Assembly: GCA_022478985.1 (NCBI GenBank)
Contig: JAKSZP010006710.1
Coordinates: 62,001 to 126,000, forward strand
Direction: 5' to 3'
DNA from: Massospora cicadina
Lineage: Eukaryota > Entomophthoromycota > Entomophthoromycetes > Entomophthorales > Entomophthoraceae
Length of the DNA: 64,000 nucleotides
A program made the position numbers and the translations under genes. This document shows positions 46,938 to 58,803 of the stretch, piece by piece. Positions within the stretch are counted from its first letter, which is position 1; each line of letters starts with the position of its first letter. The notes beneath the pieces were generated by a model. That model did not search any database and was not told where the DNA came from. It worked only from the letters and a program-made list of their open reading frames with translations.

Positions 46938-48003
46938 TGTCAGATTCTGGTGGTTGACTCGAAAATAAACCTTTGACAACCATCAGATTGAGCTGATTAT
47001 CCTTTCAACGCTAGAGCTAACGCCTATTGCAACTATACAATTTGGGCTGATTATCTCAATGATAATTCAATCGAGTATTTTATCAGGCGCTCAGCCTGAA
47101 TACATTCACATATTATGGCTGATTCTGATCCATCAAATCTTGGCAATTGGTCCCAATTATTGAAACACAATTGTATACAAAAATAATTCTTAGATGACCC
47201 AAAGTTAACATCTGAAAAAACCGTGGACTTCAGATGAATGAAAAACGTAATCAATTTCCTTCCTGAGGGCGAAATTTGTATATCAATATACATAATTGGC
47301 ATGATAGCATTTGCGTGGACCGCCCAAAAAGGGGTTACTTAGTGCTATTAAGGAAGAGGCCTGCTGACGCCCAATTATGGGTGCATCATTTACTTCAATT
47401 TAGGCCAAAATTTCACAGAAGGTGTATACCATCAGCAATATAACAAAAATGAAATCCTGAAGATCTTGGGACAATTTTGCATGCTTTTATTGCAATTTTT
47501 GTACCTGAAATCCTCCCAATTTTGAGAGTATTTTGCCATCAATGAACCTAAGAAAAGGTTTCATTCATAGGACGAGCTGAGTGGCAAAAGGCTGTTGAAA
47601 TTTTGAGCTGGAATGTGGCCAGGAGATGCCCTAGAGGTATAAATACTGGCGCCTGGCCTAATGACCAGGAACAAAAAATAGTTTATAATGAAGATATATT
47701 TATTTCATCACTTTCCTAATTTTCTCATTGAATCCTTTCTTTGGAGAAAGCGTCGACAAACTGGAAGGATCAAATTCTCAGTTTGTAATGAAGCCTGCCT
47801 CAAAAGAAGTTCCCAAACCTAAATTGAAAATTATGCCCAAAATCGGCCAGAATAATTGAAGCGAATTTAATAGGCCTAGTGAGTTGTTAAGTGGTTCAAA
47901 TCCCATAAACTACAGGCGCTATAGAGGATCAACCATTGGAACTTCAAACCAAATAAATTTGCAGGATACTACTTTCCAAGCTAGTGATCCTCAGATTTGG
48001 ACA
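46938..48003 (+). repeat. 5' LTR of G
   Basis: Starts TGTCAGATTCTGGTGG and ends AGATTTGGACA. It contains small ORFs (e.g. 47884-48066 across its end) that I do not call. A TATAAATACTGGCGCC box lies at about 47639, shared with 54419 in the other LTR, and may be the core promoter of the element. Confidence 0.9.
47638..47653 (+). promoter_or_regulatory. TATA-like box in the G LTR
   Basis: TATAAATACTGGCGCC is conserved in both LTRs of G (about 47639 and 54419). Its position, some 360 bp before the LTR end, fits a core promoter of LTR transcription. No start site is known. Confidence 0.4.
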
Positions 48004-48005
48004 AC

Positions 48006-48017
48006 TGGTGTTCACTC
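48006..48017 (+). other. Primer-binding site of G
   Basis: TGGTGTTCACTC, two bases inside the LTR end. It shares its first ten bases, with one change, with the site of A2, B and C. Confidence 0.6.
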
Positions 48018-48676
48018 AAAACTGGTGACACTCTCTGATATGGATTTAAGTAACCAATTCCTGTAGATTTGGCAAGATGAAACAGCAACATCAAGATTGA
48101 AACTAAAGTCAAGGCCATCTCAGATTATTTTCCCAGTCAACAAGGCTCCGCAACTGGTACCTCCTACACCCTAATCTTGTCAACATGGGGGGAGAGCATG
48201 CAGCAAAACCAGTTGTCCTGAATAGGGATGAGGATGGTGCATTGAACGACAAGGAATCTTTAAAAATTTTGACAGTTGTGTCAAGATTCAGGCCAAAAAC
48301 ACTGAGATTCCTCAGTTTTCTGGGAACATAGAATACAATAGCCAACTTCATACTCCCGAGTAGATAGTATTGACAAAGATAATAAAAGATTAGCGTCTAT
48401 AAAGCTTTATTTGAAGAAAAGCCTGACAACCTCATAAAACAAAGCAGCTGATGCTCACCCAGCTTTGAAAAAGAAAAGTAGGGAAAGCTCTGTCCATTTG
48501 GCCAAAAAACAGTTTGAAAAAACCAAGGGCTGAATTCAGGCATCAGAATCCAGTAGTTCACAGCAATATTATGAAACCAAATCATCTGAAATTAATACTG
48601 ATGCAGAAACTGATATCTTGAACATCTGTTCTATTCCTAGAGTACTGACAGCAATCCTGACTCCAGACACCTCCCA
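48018..48676 (+). other. G leader, no open gene
   Basis: Between the primer site and the gag ATG lies about 660 bp with stops in all plus frames. Short Lys/Ser-rich pieces (e.g. about 48420-48600) may be the broken N-terminus of gag. The minus ORFs 48109-48351 and 48397-48585 have no counterpart in A or H. Confidence 0.45.
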
Positions 48677-49440
48677 ATGGGAAAGAGGGCAATTATGAGC
48701 GATGATACACCAAAACGCTCAAGAAGAAGTATAATCCCTGTGGCTTATACAGGGCGAGATGACTTCAAACCATTGAATTTACCAAAGTTTGATAAGGATG
48801 GAAATGTTCACTCTTTCCTCAAGTTATTTGAAAAAGCAATGAGAGGAGCATCAGACCATGCTAAAGGATCACCACTGATTAACTCACTCGATTCCCATAG
48901 CTGTGACCTCATTATGCCCTATTTGGGCAATGATTGGTCTTATATGGATGCCAAAATTGCAATAACCAAACAGTCTGGAGGTCCTGAGAAACTAGAAACC
49001 CGAAAAAGAGAGCTTCTTAATATCGAATTCAAACAGAATGAGACTATTAAGAACTTTGCGGATAGATTCTTCACTGAGGCACAAATTCTGCGCGGGTGTA
49101 ATGCAATAGATAAGTTTGACGCCAAGACTGCAATAGAGCATGTGATTATGCCATTCCATGAACTGCACAATGTCATGTTGCCTGCATTCAATGGAAGCTT
49201 GGAAATCCAAGAACTCACCACTTACTTAAAAACTGTTCCTATAATTTCAACACATCAAATCGGGCCAAATATAAGCAAAAATCCCAATTTTTGGGCCCAA
49301 AAACAAACATGATGTCTGACAAGGGGAGATTTTTCCAAAATATGAACCAAAAATTTGAGCAAAAAAATCAAACAGGGCCGATTACATGCTACAAATGTGG
49401 TCAAATAGAGCACTTTGGTAGCTAATGCTACAGATGGTCC
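48677..49440 (+). pseudogene. gag: Element G gag with zinc knuckle
   Basis: Open frame 48677-49312 (211 codons). It has a basic start (TPKRSRRSII), then PLNLPKFDKDGNVHSFLKLF and LLNIEFKQNETIKNFADRFF: the retrotransposon-gag capsid pattern. After a stop at 49310, the frame of 49320-49440 gives Q/N-rich sequence and the knuckle C-Y-K-C-G-Q-I-E-H-F-G-S-stop-C (49389-49433), a CX2CX4HX4C with one codon turned to a stop (TAA or TAG class). Gag packages the RNA and forms the particle. The start ATG is the first after the leader; an upstream start in a lost frame is possible. Confidence 0.88.
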
Positions 49441-49631
49441 AAATTAAAGCCTGGGGTCAACGTTGCTTTAAAAATTAACAGTGACAGTGAGATGGGAAAA
49501 TAGCAGTTAGAATAGAGGCGGAATACTCTAACTCCACCGATTTTCAAACCATTCCACCTGACCCTGATGAGCTCTTTAGGGCCAAAGATGTTTCTGAAAA
49601 TAACCTCAACCATATTGAAGCTAGTAATGTC

Positions 49632-50468
49632 ATGATGGTCACTACTCAAGCCACTGCAAAAGCAACTAAAACCTTAAAAATAACCAAAGAAGACCGAGCA
49701 GAGGTGTCAAAACCTTATGTGAAGCAAATTATTGATCAGGGTTTGGATCTACAACCTAGATGTTCAACTGATTTACCTAAGATTAACAATGTTCAAGTAG
49801 ATATTCCCATGAAGACCTCTGCAAATAACTTTCCAGATACTTGCTCAAGCCTGAAAGCGCACCTGGAATTGGGCAACAGCCACAGCATTCACACAATAAA
49901 TACCTCTGAAAACAACACTGATTGTACTTATGTGGACATAGCAGTGAAGAAGGTGCAAGTTCGGGCCATTGTTGATAATGGCGCTCCTATCAATATAGTC
50001 ATTACAAAATTGGTTGAAAAACTGAAAATTGCGCCCAATGTTGCCCACTGTCAGGAGTATGGAACTGCTCGAGCGCATACAACCAAATCTCTGGGCACCT
50101 ACAGTACCCTACCACTCCGATTTGGATCCGTTGTAGTAATGGCACCTGCCATAGTTTTGCCAAATACAAACTATGATATCTTAATTGGGACTGATTTCCT
50201 AAGAATATATGGAGTTGTTACCAATCATAAGGACGATACACTTACCATTCCTGGCCAGACTAGTCCACTTTACTATAACTGTGATAAGGTAGTTAAGAAA
50301 AGGAAACCCAGTCTATTCTTAACTCTGGCCTTCAAAGATGGAGTCATCTTGATTGAGTATTCCAAAGCTTGGTCAAAGATAAAACCACTTCCCACCCAGA
50401 TTGATGAGTTAAATGGCTTCCACTTTGATCAAATCAGATCATCACTATACCATCTGGAGAACAAGTAA
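49632..50468 (+). pseudogene. pol: Element G protease with DNG in the active site
   Basis: 278 open codons. Residues about 1-90 are a variable linker. The retropepsin core starts near residue 108: KVQVRAIVDNGAPINIVITK. The catalytic D-T/S-G is DNG here (Asn codon 49977-49979), one transition (AGT to AAT) from DSG. H, its relative, keeps S-G but has Asn for the Asp. Later come NTNYDILIGTDFLRIYGVV (the ILIGTDF motif) and a Thr-rich end that leads to RT. Either this copy is inactive or the reading is damaged. The frame is otherwise intact. Confidence 0.85.
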
Positions 50469-50476
50469 TCATCTCA

Positions 50477-51600
50477 ATGGGTCTAACAATTAATATCCCG
50501 GAAGGACTTTATGGTGAAGTATATCAACCATGGTCTATATCTCAATTTGAATCAAACATCGCCCCTGGTATTTTCATTCCGGGCATATGGAGAAATACAT
50601 ATGTGCAATTCTTCAAAATTGGCCCATTTCCATCAGGCGACATAAATAATTGCTTTTTTGCATCTTTTCCCTACCACAGAAATTCACTCATTCCATGAGT
50701 TCAGAACTTTTGTCGAATTAGGGCTCCCCAATAAGGACCAACTCAGCATACATAATGTTGTCCCAATGGCTGATTCAAGCAACTTGACCAACTCTGAGAA
50801 AGGCCAAGCTCAGGAGTTATTCTCTAAATATCAGGAAATATTCGCACAAGATGATTTTGACTTGGGTTGTGCTAATGGTGTCACCCACAAAATTGATACT
50901 GGAAATCATAAACCTATTTGATTACGCCTTATTAAACACTTCAAATTATCAGAAGAAGCAGTATCAAAGAAGATTAAGGAACTCTTCAAACGCGGCATGA
51001 TAGTCCCTTCAAAAAGTCCATGGGCAGCACCAAATTTTAATAATAAAAAAGAAGGATGAAAGCAACTGAGTAGTTATCAACTATTGGAAGTTAAACAACA
51101 TCACAAATAAGGACTTGTACCCACTGCCACAAATTGACAATGCCTTGGATAGGCTAGGGGGCGCAAAGTTCTTCTCAGCAATGGATCTTATCAGCGGATA
51201 TTGTCAAATAGATCTTCCTGAAGAGGAGCGCGAAAAATATGTAATCATAACCCAAGAGGGCCTATTCCAGCCGATGAGAATGCCTCAAGGGCTCTTCAAC
51301 GCCCCAGCTACATTCCAACGGGCAATGGACACAATCCTGGGAGATTTAAAATTGTCATGTTTACTAGTGTACCTTGATGATATCAACGTCTTCAGCAACA
51401 CTTTTGACGACCACTTGGAACACTTAGAGGAGGTTTTTAAAAGGCTATCTGCTGCAAACTTAAAAATCAAGCCCAGAAAATGTCAGTTTTTTAAAGACCA
51501 ACTGGGAAACTCAGATTTGTGATAGATAAAGTGGGTCTTCGGCCCCAACCTCTAAGTTGGATGCCATCTCTAAAATTGAATGACCTGAATCAAGCGCGAG
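50477..51600 (+). pseudogene. pol: Element G reverse transcriptase
   Basis: The region 50477-50698 links protease and RT. RT entry lies at 50658-50921 (EKGQAQELFSKYQEIFAQDD), the substrate loop (KRGMIVPSKSPWAAP) at about 50990-51040 with a shift, and then the open frame 51115-51522: YPLPQIDNALDRLGGAKFFS, AMDLISGYCQIDLP, GLFNAPATFQRAMDTIL and LLVYLDDINVFS, with the catalytic YLDD intact (51370-51381). The thumb continues to about 51600 in another frame. It is the only plus-strand RT in the window with both catalytic Asp. Confidence 0.92.
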
Positions 51601-52196
51601 TTCAAGTATTCTAGGCGTGTTTGGGTACTATTGCTAAATTATCACCAACTTTGCACAACTTGGAGAGCCACTCTTCTATTTGCTTAAACTAAAGGTCCCA
51701 TTTGACTGGACTCCAGCTTTCCAGGATGTGTTTGACCAACTCTGATTGGCCCTACTAAGCATGCCTGTTATTTGATATCTGAACTTTGATCCTGAATTTA
51801 TTATCACAACAGATGCATCCTGAACAGCAGTGGGTGCCGTGGTATCCCAAGTTGGAGAAGATAGTCAAGAACATCCAGTTGCCTTCGCTAGTCAGACCTT
51901 AAATGTTCATGAAAGGAACTACACGATGTTAGAATGAGAATGCTTAGCTGTCATATATGCTTGCAAGCAATTCCAGGTCTACCTTCATGGTACTCATTTT
52001 AAAGTTGTTACCAATCATGCTTCCCTAAGATGGTTGAATAACTTAAGAGAACCTGAGGGCTGATTAGCGCGCTGGGCATCAAAGCTTCAAGCCTATGACA
52101 ACACTATTGAGCATAAGACAGGCGCAAAACACCAAAAACGCCAACAGTCTATTCTGACTAACCACCCTCACAACACTTAGTCAGGCCGCCGATGAG
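51600..52196 (+). pseudogene. pol: Element G RT connection and RNase H
   Basis: About 51600-51780 is the connection (GEPLFYLLKLKVPFDWTPAF). RNase H then shows ITTDAS-stop-TAVGAVVSQVGED (first Asp), NYTMLE-stop-ECLAVIYACKQF (Glu), VVTNHASLRWLNNLREPEG (usual TDH; Asn here) and a broken last motif (TGAKHQKR). Three TGA stops lie at positions where related copies have different residues (Cys, Arg or other), so ordinary decay is the best explanation. Confidence 0.82.
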
Positions 52197-53395
52197 TTGT
52201 TTATGAAAATGATTAGCGGAGAGTATCAGGATGAGCCTGAATCTGTCCAAAAAATACTATCAGATCTACGAAAAAATACAACCATCAAAAATGGGACACT
52301 TTACAAGATTGTTGAGGATAAAAAGTTTATTTTTCTAAGACCATCAGCCCAAACAGACCTAATAATGGCAGCGTATAAGGCCATAAAGCATGGCGGATTC
52401 AAGAAGATGAAAGAGCATATGAAGCAATTCTACTACTGGGAGTCAATGCATTATGACATCCAAGAAATGCTAGAATGCTGTGCAGAGCGCCAAGGCGAAA
52501 AAACATTCTGAAAGAGCACTTCTTACCAGCTTGTTCAGCCCAACTTTGCCTGGCACACTGTATCTATTAACGTTGTTGGCCCACTTCCAACAAGCAATAT
52601 GAAGGCCAAGTACATAATCATAGCCATCGACCACTTGACCAAATGGGTCGAGGCCAAGGCTATCTGGGAAGCTGGAGCGGCAACCACCCAAGTTCATACT
52701 TGAAAACATCATCCACAAACATGGATGCCCTCAGGTTATTCTGACCATTAAATGGAACCAGCTTTACTGCCAATGTCCCTGCCAAACTCAACCAACTAAT
52801 GAGAGTACATGGTGTGCTTTCAGCTCCCTATCACCCCAAAACTAATGGAACTGTTGAGCGTGCAAATGTGATGTTGGTGAACATTTTCCGGAAATTAACC
52901 TTGGCCAAACCATCCAAATGGAGTACATATCTAAGTTTGCCAGTCTTTGCCTACAATATCTCATACCATTTATCAACCAGGATGTCTTTATTTCAAGTAT
53001 TATACAGTAGACACCCAGCCCTACCAACATTGCTATATTCGGCCCTAGAGGATCCTGGCGAAAACACTTACCCTCAGTACGTTGAGAAGCTTGCAGATGC
53101 CTTAATCATACTTCAAGCTTAAGCCTTTGATAACAGTTTTTCTGAGAAAAAGCCTGACATCAACAGGACTTAGAGAATTGCTACCCACTAGTCAAATTCA
53201 AAATTAACAAAGAAGTTCTATTTTGCAACACCCACGGATTGGGCCAAATGCAAAAGTTTGATCACATCCGGGTTGGGCCATTCGAAGTGATTGAGAAAAT
53301 GTCTAAGTTCATATACACCATCAAGGATATTAAACCCAGCCATATATACAACCAAGTCCATTCAAAATTCCTAAGAAAATTCAATAAATAAGCGG
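52197..53395 (+). pseudogene. pol: Element G integrase
   Basis: Frame 52197-52511 holds the zinc finger: YKAIKHGGFKKMKEHMKQFY, with both His, and LECCAERQ in place of CxxCQ, so the second Cys is Arg. The core continues in the next frame (INVVGPLPTSN, IIAIDHLTKWVEAKAIW, first Asp present at about 52575). The 52799-53122 frame holds YHPKTNGTVERANVMLVNIF, with the catalytic Glu, and FQVLYSRHPALPTL. The C-terminal module (53220-53390: HIRVGPFEVIEKM) is in pieces. The middle Asp block (about 52740) is disrupted. Confidence 0.87.
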
Positions 53396-53720
53396 GCTGA
53401 CTAAGATAAGAAAAGGTAAAAAAAGAAAAGAAAAGTCATAATAAACACAAAAACAAAACCAAATCTCAAAAAACAAAAAGGAATACTTAAAGTTTTATAT
53501 AAATTAATATTTTAGTTTGCACTTGAGGTTAAGGAGGGGATCCAACTTCAGACTTACAGGCATTCAGGCAATCATTCTTCAGACTCGTTGGCTGGTCTGG
53601 CTGAAGTTGTCAAATAGAAAATACAACTATACTCTTGTCAGGCATTTGGGCCAATAAGAAAAGACCAACATAGGCTAATCTGGAATATTAGGGCTTATGT
53701 CTGAATCAAGAGGGGGAAAA
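53396..53720 (+). other. G 3' untranslated stretch and polypurine tract
   Basis: No gene. An AAAAGAAAAG-rich run at about 53410-53480 and the tract AGGGGGAAAA at 53711-53720, directly before the 3' LTR, fit a polypurine primer for plus-strand synthesis. Confidence 0.7.
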
Positions 53721-54785
53721 TGTCAGATTCTGGTGGTTGACTCAAAAATAAACCTTCAACAACCATCAGCTTGTGCTGAATATCCTTTCAACGCTAGAGC
53801 TAATGCCTATTGCAATTATACAATTTGGGCTAATTATCTCAACGACAATTCAATCAAGTATTTTATCATGTGCTTGACCTGAATAAGCTCGCATATTATG
53901 GCTGATTCTGATGCATCAATTCTCAGCAATTGGTCCCAATTATTGAAACACAACTGTATACAGAATAATTTGGGGATGACCCAAAGTTAACGTCTGAATA
54001 TCCTGTGAACATCAGAAAAATGAAAAACGTAAACAATTTCCCAACTGATGGTGGAATTGTTATGTCAATACATGTAATCAGCATGATAGCACTTGTGTGG
54101 ACCGCCCAAAAGGGGCTACTTAGTGCTATCAAGGAAGAGGCCTGCTGACGTCCCAATTATGGGTGCATCTACTTCAATTTAGGCCAAAATTTCACAGAAG
54201 ATGTATTTCTTCAGCAGTATGATGAAACTGAAATTCTGAAGATCTTAGGACAATTTTGCATGCTTTTTATCACTTTTTTTGTACCTGAAATCCTCCCAAT
54301 CTTGAGAGTATTTTGCCACCAATGAACCTAAGAAAAGGTTTCAGTCATAGGCCAAGCTGAGTGTTAAAATAGCTGTTGAAATTTTGTGCTGGAATATGGC
54401 CAGGAGATGCCCTAGAGTATAAATACTGGCGCCTGGCCTAATGACCAGGATCAAGTAGATAGCTTATAATAAAGATATATTTATTTCATCACTTTCCTAA
54501 TTTTCTCATTGAATCCTTTCTTTGGAGAAAGTGTCAACAAACTGGAAGGATCAAATTCCCAGATTATAATGAAGCCTGCCTCAAAAAGAAGTTCCTAAAC
54601 CCAAAGTAAAAATTACACCTGAAATTGTCCAGAAGAGTTGAGGCGAATTTAATAGGCCTAGTGAGTTGTTAAACGGTCAAAATCCCATAAACTACAGGCG
54701 CTATAGAGGATCAACCATCGGAACTTCAGCCCAAATATATGTGCAAAATATTATTTTCCAAGCAAGCGATCCTCAGATTTTGACA
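53721..54785 (+). repeat. 3' LTR of G
   Basis: Starts TGTCAGATTCTGGTGG and ends AGATTTTGACA, followed by CTCCC. 1065 bp, collinear with 46938-48003. ORFs 53697-53882 and 53923-54156 (minus) have counterparts in the other LTR only because the LTRs are copies. Confidence 0.9.
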
Positions 54786-54790
54786 CTCCC

Positions 54791-55760
54791 GCACAAGCTT
54801 GCTAAAGCCAATGTGCCTTCCCCTCAAGCCCAGCAGTAGTTTCACGCCCTAATGGTAACCCCTGTAACAATAAAGGGCTTGTTGGAAAGACATAATGTCA
54901 GATGATAGCTACTCAACCTCATGTACCTGTCTTCCCTACCTCAATTGTGACATTGCCAGTTGTTGAAAATACCTATGTGGATGAATCTTAGTGGTTTACA
55001 ATGATATTAATTACTTCATATTGGGAGCACCCGCAGAAGTGGAGGTCCCTGAATGAATAAACGCTGAAGGAGTAGACTAGACCGTCATACCTAAGAAAAC
55101 ATACCTTATCCAAGTTTTATGGTGTACAATAGTTATTGACACTGCATTAGATGCCAATCAGTTCTAGGCTGGCTGGATACAACCTCTTTTAAAAAGGTCC
55201 ATACCATAAAAAACATCCTGGATAAAATCCTGAGACTGCTCATTTATTAAACTCAACTTTCTGGATTAAGGAGGTCTTGGCTCTGTCTCCTAATTTTTGA
55301 GGAGCACTCACCAAGGTGGAAGTGGTCATTCATAAAGTCTTGGTTATGGACATCCTGGATACTGGCTCCCTGGTTACTGTAATCTCATCTAAGCTCATCA
55401 AGAAGATAAAACTGGTTCTAGTACTAAAAAAAAAGAAGATAAAACTGGCGTCTGACTTGTAATACAGTCAAGAATTTGGAACTGCAGGCCCAAACAACAC
55501 CCGTAACATTGGGGCATACTCTTCCCTTCCCATTTTTATTAAGAAGCTTATCTTATCCCCCTGCCGTGGCCTTGGATAACAACACCTATGATATGCTCAT
55601 AGATACCCAATTTATAATTAAGTATGAGGGAATTATCAACATGAAGCAAGGGTTCATCTCATTACTCAATTACAAAGTCCCTTTAGTTTTATCCAATAAA
55701 GATCCCAGCAATAAAAAATACTCTTGTGGTTGAATACACGTTTTCCACTATGACATTACA
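54791..55760 (+). pseudogene. gag-pol: Element B gag end and protease
   Basis: Second part of B gag after G. About 55020-55120 reads ILGAPAEVEVPE, INAEGVD and KTYLIQV, as in C. The protease at about 55330-55740 has VMDILDTGSLVTVISSKL (DTG intact), then FGTAGPNNTRNIGAYSS in the frame 55476-55733, and AVALDNNTYDMLIDTQF (LIGTQF in C). A local direct repeat of AAGAAGATAAAACTGG (about 55400 and 55433) adds about 33 bp inside the protease. Stops are frequent before 55300. Confidence 0.83.
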
Positions 55761-57170
55761 TTATTCAACCTCTGGGCGCAACACAAAGAATAGCCCAATT
55801 CAGTGGATGATAGGGACGGTATCCCTTTCTATGCTGCAGACGAGGTCTTGATTAAGTCTGATGAACAATGAATGGTTGACACAAAGATTACGATTTGAAT
55901 CCCACACCACTGCTTGTTGCACCTTGTAAGTCTTGAGGGCGTTAGCCCCTTGAAGCCTCAGGTATTACCCGGGATACTAGACCCATCCTACCAGAGGTCT
56001 ATTACTAATCTGTTGGGGAACCTCACCGGAAAGGACATGGTTATAAGAAAACATAATGAGATTGGTAGAGGCTTATTGGTCCCCATGGATGACATTGAAC
56101 TTATCCACTTCATTGGCTCTATGAAGGATTTGGGCTTGCCCATGGTTAACCTGGTATATACCTTACCCAAAGTCCAATTCTCGGATGAGTTGACCCCAGA
56201 TAAGCTGTAAAAGGTTCATACTCTATTGGAAGGATATAGCGTTATATTCTGAAAATTAGTTAATGACTATGGACATATGAAGGACTGGAGCCACTCCATT
56301 GATGTGGGTGATGCCCATTCTATTTGTTTAAGACCTTACCGTAAGTCAAAGGTGGAAGAACAGCAGATGAGGACGAAGCTCAAGCAGTTACTAGACGCGG
56401 GGTTACTAGTTCCTTCACAAAGCCCTTGATCTTCCGCCCTTTTGCTAATCAAAAAGAAGAACAGAGGTCATCAGATAGTTATGGACTACCGCAAATTACA
56501 TAACTTTATGAAAAAGGATAGCTATCCTATCCTCTGCATTGATGACACACTACAACTCTCCGGATCTAACTTCTTCTCTGCAATGGACTTGGCTTGCGGC
56601 TTTTGGAAAATGGACCTTTCTCCCCAAGATCAGTAGAAATGTGCTCTTAGCTGCAGCGAGGGTCTCTTCCAACTAACCTGATTACCTCAAGGTTGTTCAA
56701 CGCACATGCACCCTTCCAGCGCGGTATGGACCATATCTTGAAGGACTTGAAGTTGAGTTATGTCATTGTTTAACTAAATGACATCACAGTATTCTAAAAA
56801 CCTTAAACGAACATTTTTGATCACCTGAAGGAGGTGTTTCAACGCTTACGTAAGTCAAATATCAAGTTAATCCTTTAAATGTACCTTCTTACAAAGGAAA
56901 TTGGATTTCCTTGGACACTCCAAGTCTCAAGATGAAATCCAACCCATACATGATAAGATCAAAGCAATCTCAATAATGCCTCCCCTAAAAATTTACAGGA
57001 TATTCAGATATTTCTAAGGATTATGGGTTATTATAATCAGTTCATCCCTAAGTTCGCCCAACTCAGTGAACCCCTCATCCGCCTACTGACTAAGAAAATC
57101 CCTTTCCATTAGAGTTGAACAGAAGGCCGCTTTTGAGACGCTGAAGCAACTGCTACAACAACATCCTATC
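55760..57170 (+). pseudogene. pol: Element B reverse transcriptase
   Basis: The linker frame 55914-56210 (LPGILDPSYQRSITNLLGNL) matches C. RT runs from about 56240: YRKSKVEEQQMRTKLKQLLD, LLVPSQSP, then 56442-56636 with HQIVMDYRKLHNFMKKDSYP and FFSAMDLACGFWKMD. The YxDD box (about 56765-56785) reads V-stop-L-N-D: Asn for the first Asp, as in C. After 56850 it continues as FLRIMGYYNQFIPK-like pieces. Stops and shifts are numerous. Confidence 0.86.
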
Positions 57171-57700
57171 CTGAGTCGCCCTAACTATGAAAACCATTTA
57201 TCTTGTTTACCTACGCCATAGACTATGCCGTTGGGGCCATCCTAGCCCAATTAGATGAAAAAGGCGTAGATCATCCTGTATCTTATTTCAGTAAGATGTA
57301 AACAAAGGCGAGACGCAACTACAGCATAATGGAAAAGGAGTGCTTTTCCATTATGTTAATTGTAAAGCACTATCGCCATTTTCTGTATGAGACTACCTTC
57401 ACTGTGGTCACAGACCACGCTTCGTTGAAATGGATACAGAAAATGAAGAATTTGACTAGCCGTTTAGCTCTCTGGGCTCTAAGGCTCCAGCCTTCTGACA
57501 TGAAAATCAAACACCGTGCTTGAACCCATCGCATGAATGTTGATGAACTAACTTGGCTGCCAGTCCTTCACTTAAATAATGTGAGTAGGAGCGGTTATGT
57601 GACCTTTTAATGACCTCTAAAGACTGGTAGGATTGGGTTGAGCCTGTCCAGAAAATGTTAGCACTGAACTCTCACAAAAGCAAAGTGGAGAATGGGAAAT
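57170..57700 (+). pseudogene. pol: Element B RNase H
   Basis: About 57200-57300 codes YAVGAILAQLDEKGVDHPV. The frame 57329-57523 follows with MEKECFSIMLIVKHYRHFLY and VVTDHASLKWIQKMKN, then KIKHRA. The Glu (KEC) and the TDH Asp are intact here, unlike in C. The first Asp (TDAS in C) reads TYAIDYAVG and is lost. Confidence 0.83.
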
Positions 57701-58803
57701 TTTACAAGCAGGTGGGGAAGAGTAACTGCTTTAGTTTCAGCCCTCAAAACGTGAACCTGTTATTCTAGAAGCTCACTCCACCATAGGTCATAGGAAGCAA
57801 AGATAACCTATGATCAGGTTTGGGGGATTGGTATTATTGGGAAGGAATTATGAAAACCATTGTAAAAGTCTTGGATGCCTGCTTACATGTAAGAAGCAAT
57901 CCAGTTTCAATACTAGATACCAATATCAGCCAACTACCCCTCAACAGCCGTTCCACACCATCAGCCTAGACGTAGTAGGTCCCCTCCCTCAGACTGCTGA
58001 TGGAAAAAAATTTATCCTAATAGGCATTGACCACTTTACTAAGTGGGTTGAATCCGTGGCTCTTCCTACCCAAACGGCCAAGGCCACAGCACGTTTTTAC
58101 ATAAAACATTTTCACTCATCATGGCTGTCCCCATGTACTACTCTGCAACAATGGTAAGAACTTCACCTCCAGAATAGTCAAAACCCTAGCTACCTCCATG
58201 GGAGCCCAACAACTTTTCTCAGCTCCATATAATCCCTCTACCAATGGGACCGTGGAGAGTGCAAATGTAACCTTGGTTTCCATCTTGCGTAAAATGGCAT
58301 CCTCTGATCCACTTCATTGGGATCAATTCCTACCCAGTGCTCTATTGGGATATCGGATTAGCTATCACCAGATCCTGAAAAGGTCCCCATTCCATTTTTT
58401 GTATGGGACAGAACTAGGGATACCAGCACTTTTAGCTAAGGATGTCTTCTCTAGTGTTGAAGAACCTGAAAAAGACATGAGAATATTGGCTCACCATATC
58501 ATTTAACTTCAATCTGAGGCTATGACAAACCTAGCTAAAAAGGTTACTAAAGAAGGACAAGCTGCCAATGAGCTTCAGGCTCCCCTACCTTATTTCTAAT
58601 TGTCTGATATGGTCCTATACTAACATAACCACATCACTCCTAGAAGTGGAAAGCTTGGATCAATTTGGGGGGATTCTTTCACCATCACTTACAAGAGAGA
58701 TAACAAGTACTCTATAAAGACCTTAGGTACAGGGATTACCATCAATCGGGTACATGGATGCTTTCTAACGCCCTATTCTTCCCCAACATTCTTGAGGGGG
58801 TGA
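57700..58803 (+). pseudogene. pol: Element B integrase
   Basis: The frame 57810-58157 holds CLLTCKKQSSFNTRYQYQPT, LDVVGPLPQTADGKKFIL and FTKWVES. The DNGKNF block is in a shifted frame at about 58140-58160. Frame 58198-58506 holds MGAQQLFSAPYNPSTNGTVE (Glu present) and FHFLYGTELGIPALLAKD. The C-terminal module (GKLGSIWGDSFTI-like, about 58640) and the end HLDLGKRMP (58758-58840 frame) overlap the 3' LTR. The zinc finger His pair is not clear. Confidence 0.86.

Larger units (their letters stand above)
46938..54785 (+). mobile_element. Ty3/gypsy element G, CTCCC duplication
   Basis: A 7848-bp element inserted in B gag, flanked by CTCCC (46933-46937 and 54786-54790). LTRs lie at 46938-48003 and 53721-54785 (1066 and 1065 bp). 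Inside are primer site, long leader, gag with zinc knuckle, protease, RT, RNase H and integrase. By sequence it is a relative of A and H. It lacks the antisense region that A carries between pol and the 3' LTR: only about 320 bp separate them. It is the youngest-looking of the A/G lineage, with three ORFs over 130 codons. Confidence 0.94.

Noticed and set aside
51780..52110. TGA as a sense codon (altered genetic code)
   Set aside because: In-frame TGA occurs at positions where relatives have Trp, Arg, Cys or other residues, and TAA and TAG also interrupt the frames. Decay explains this better.
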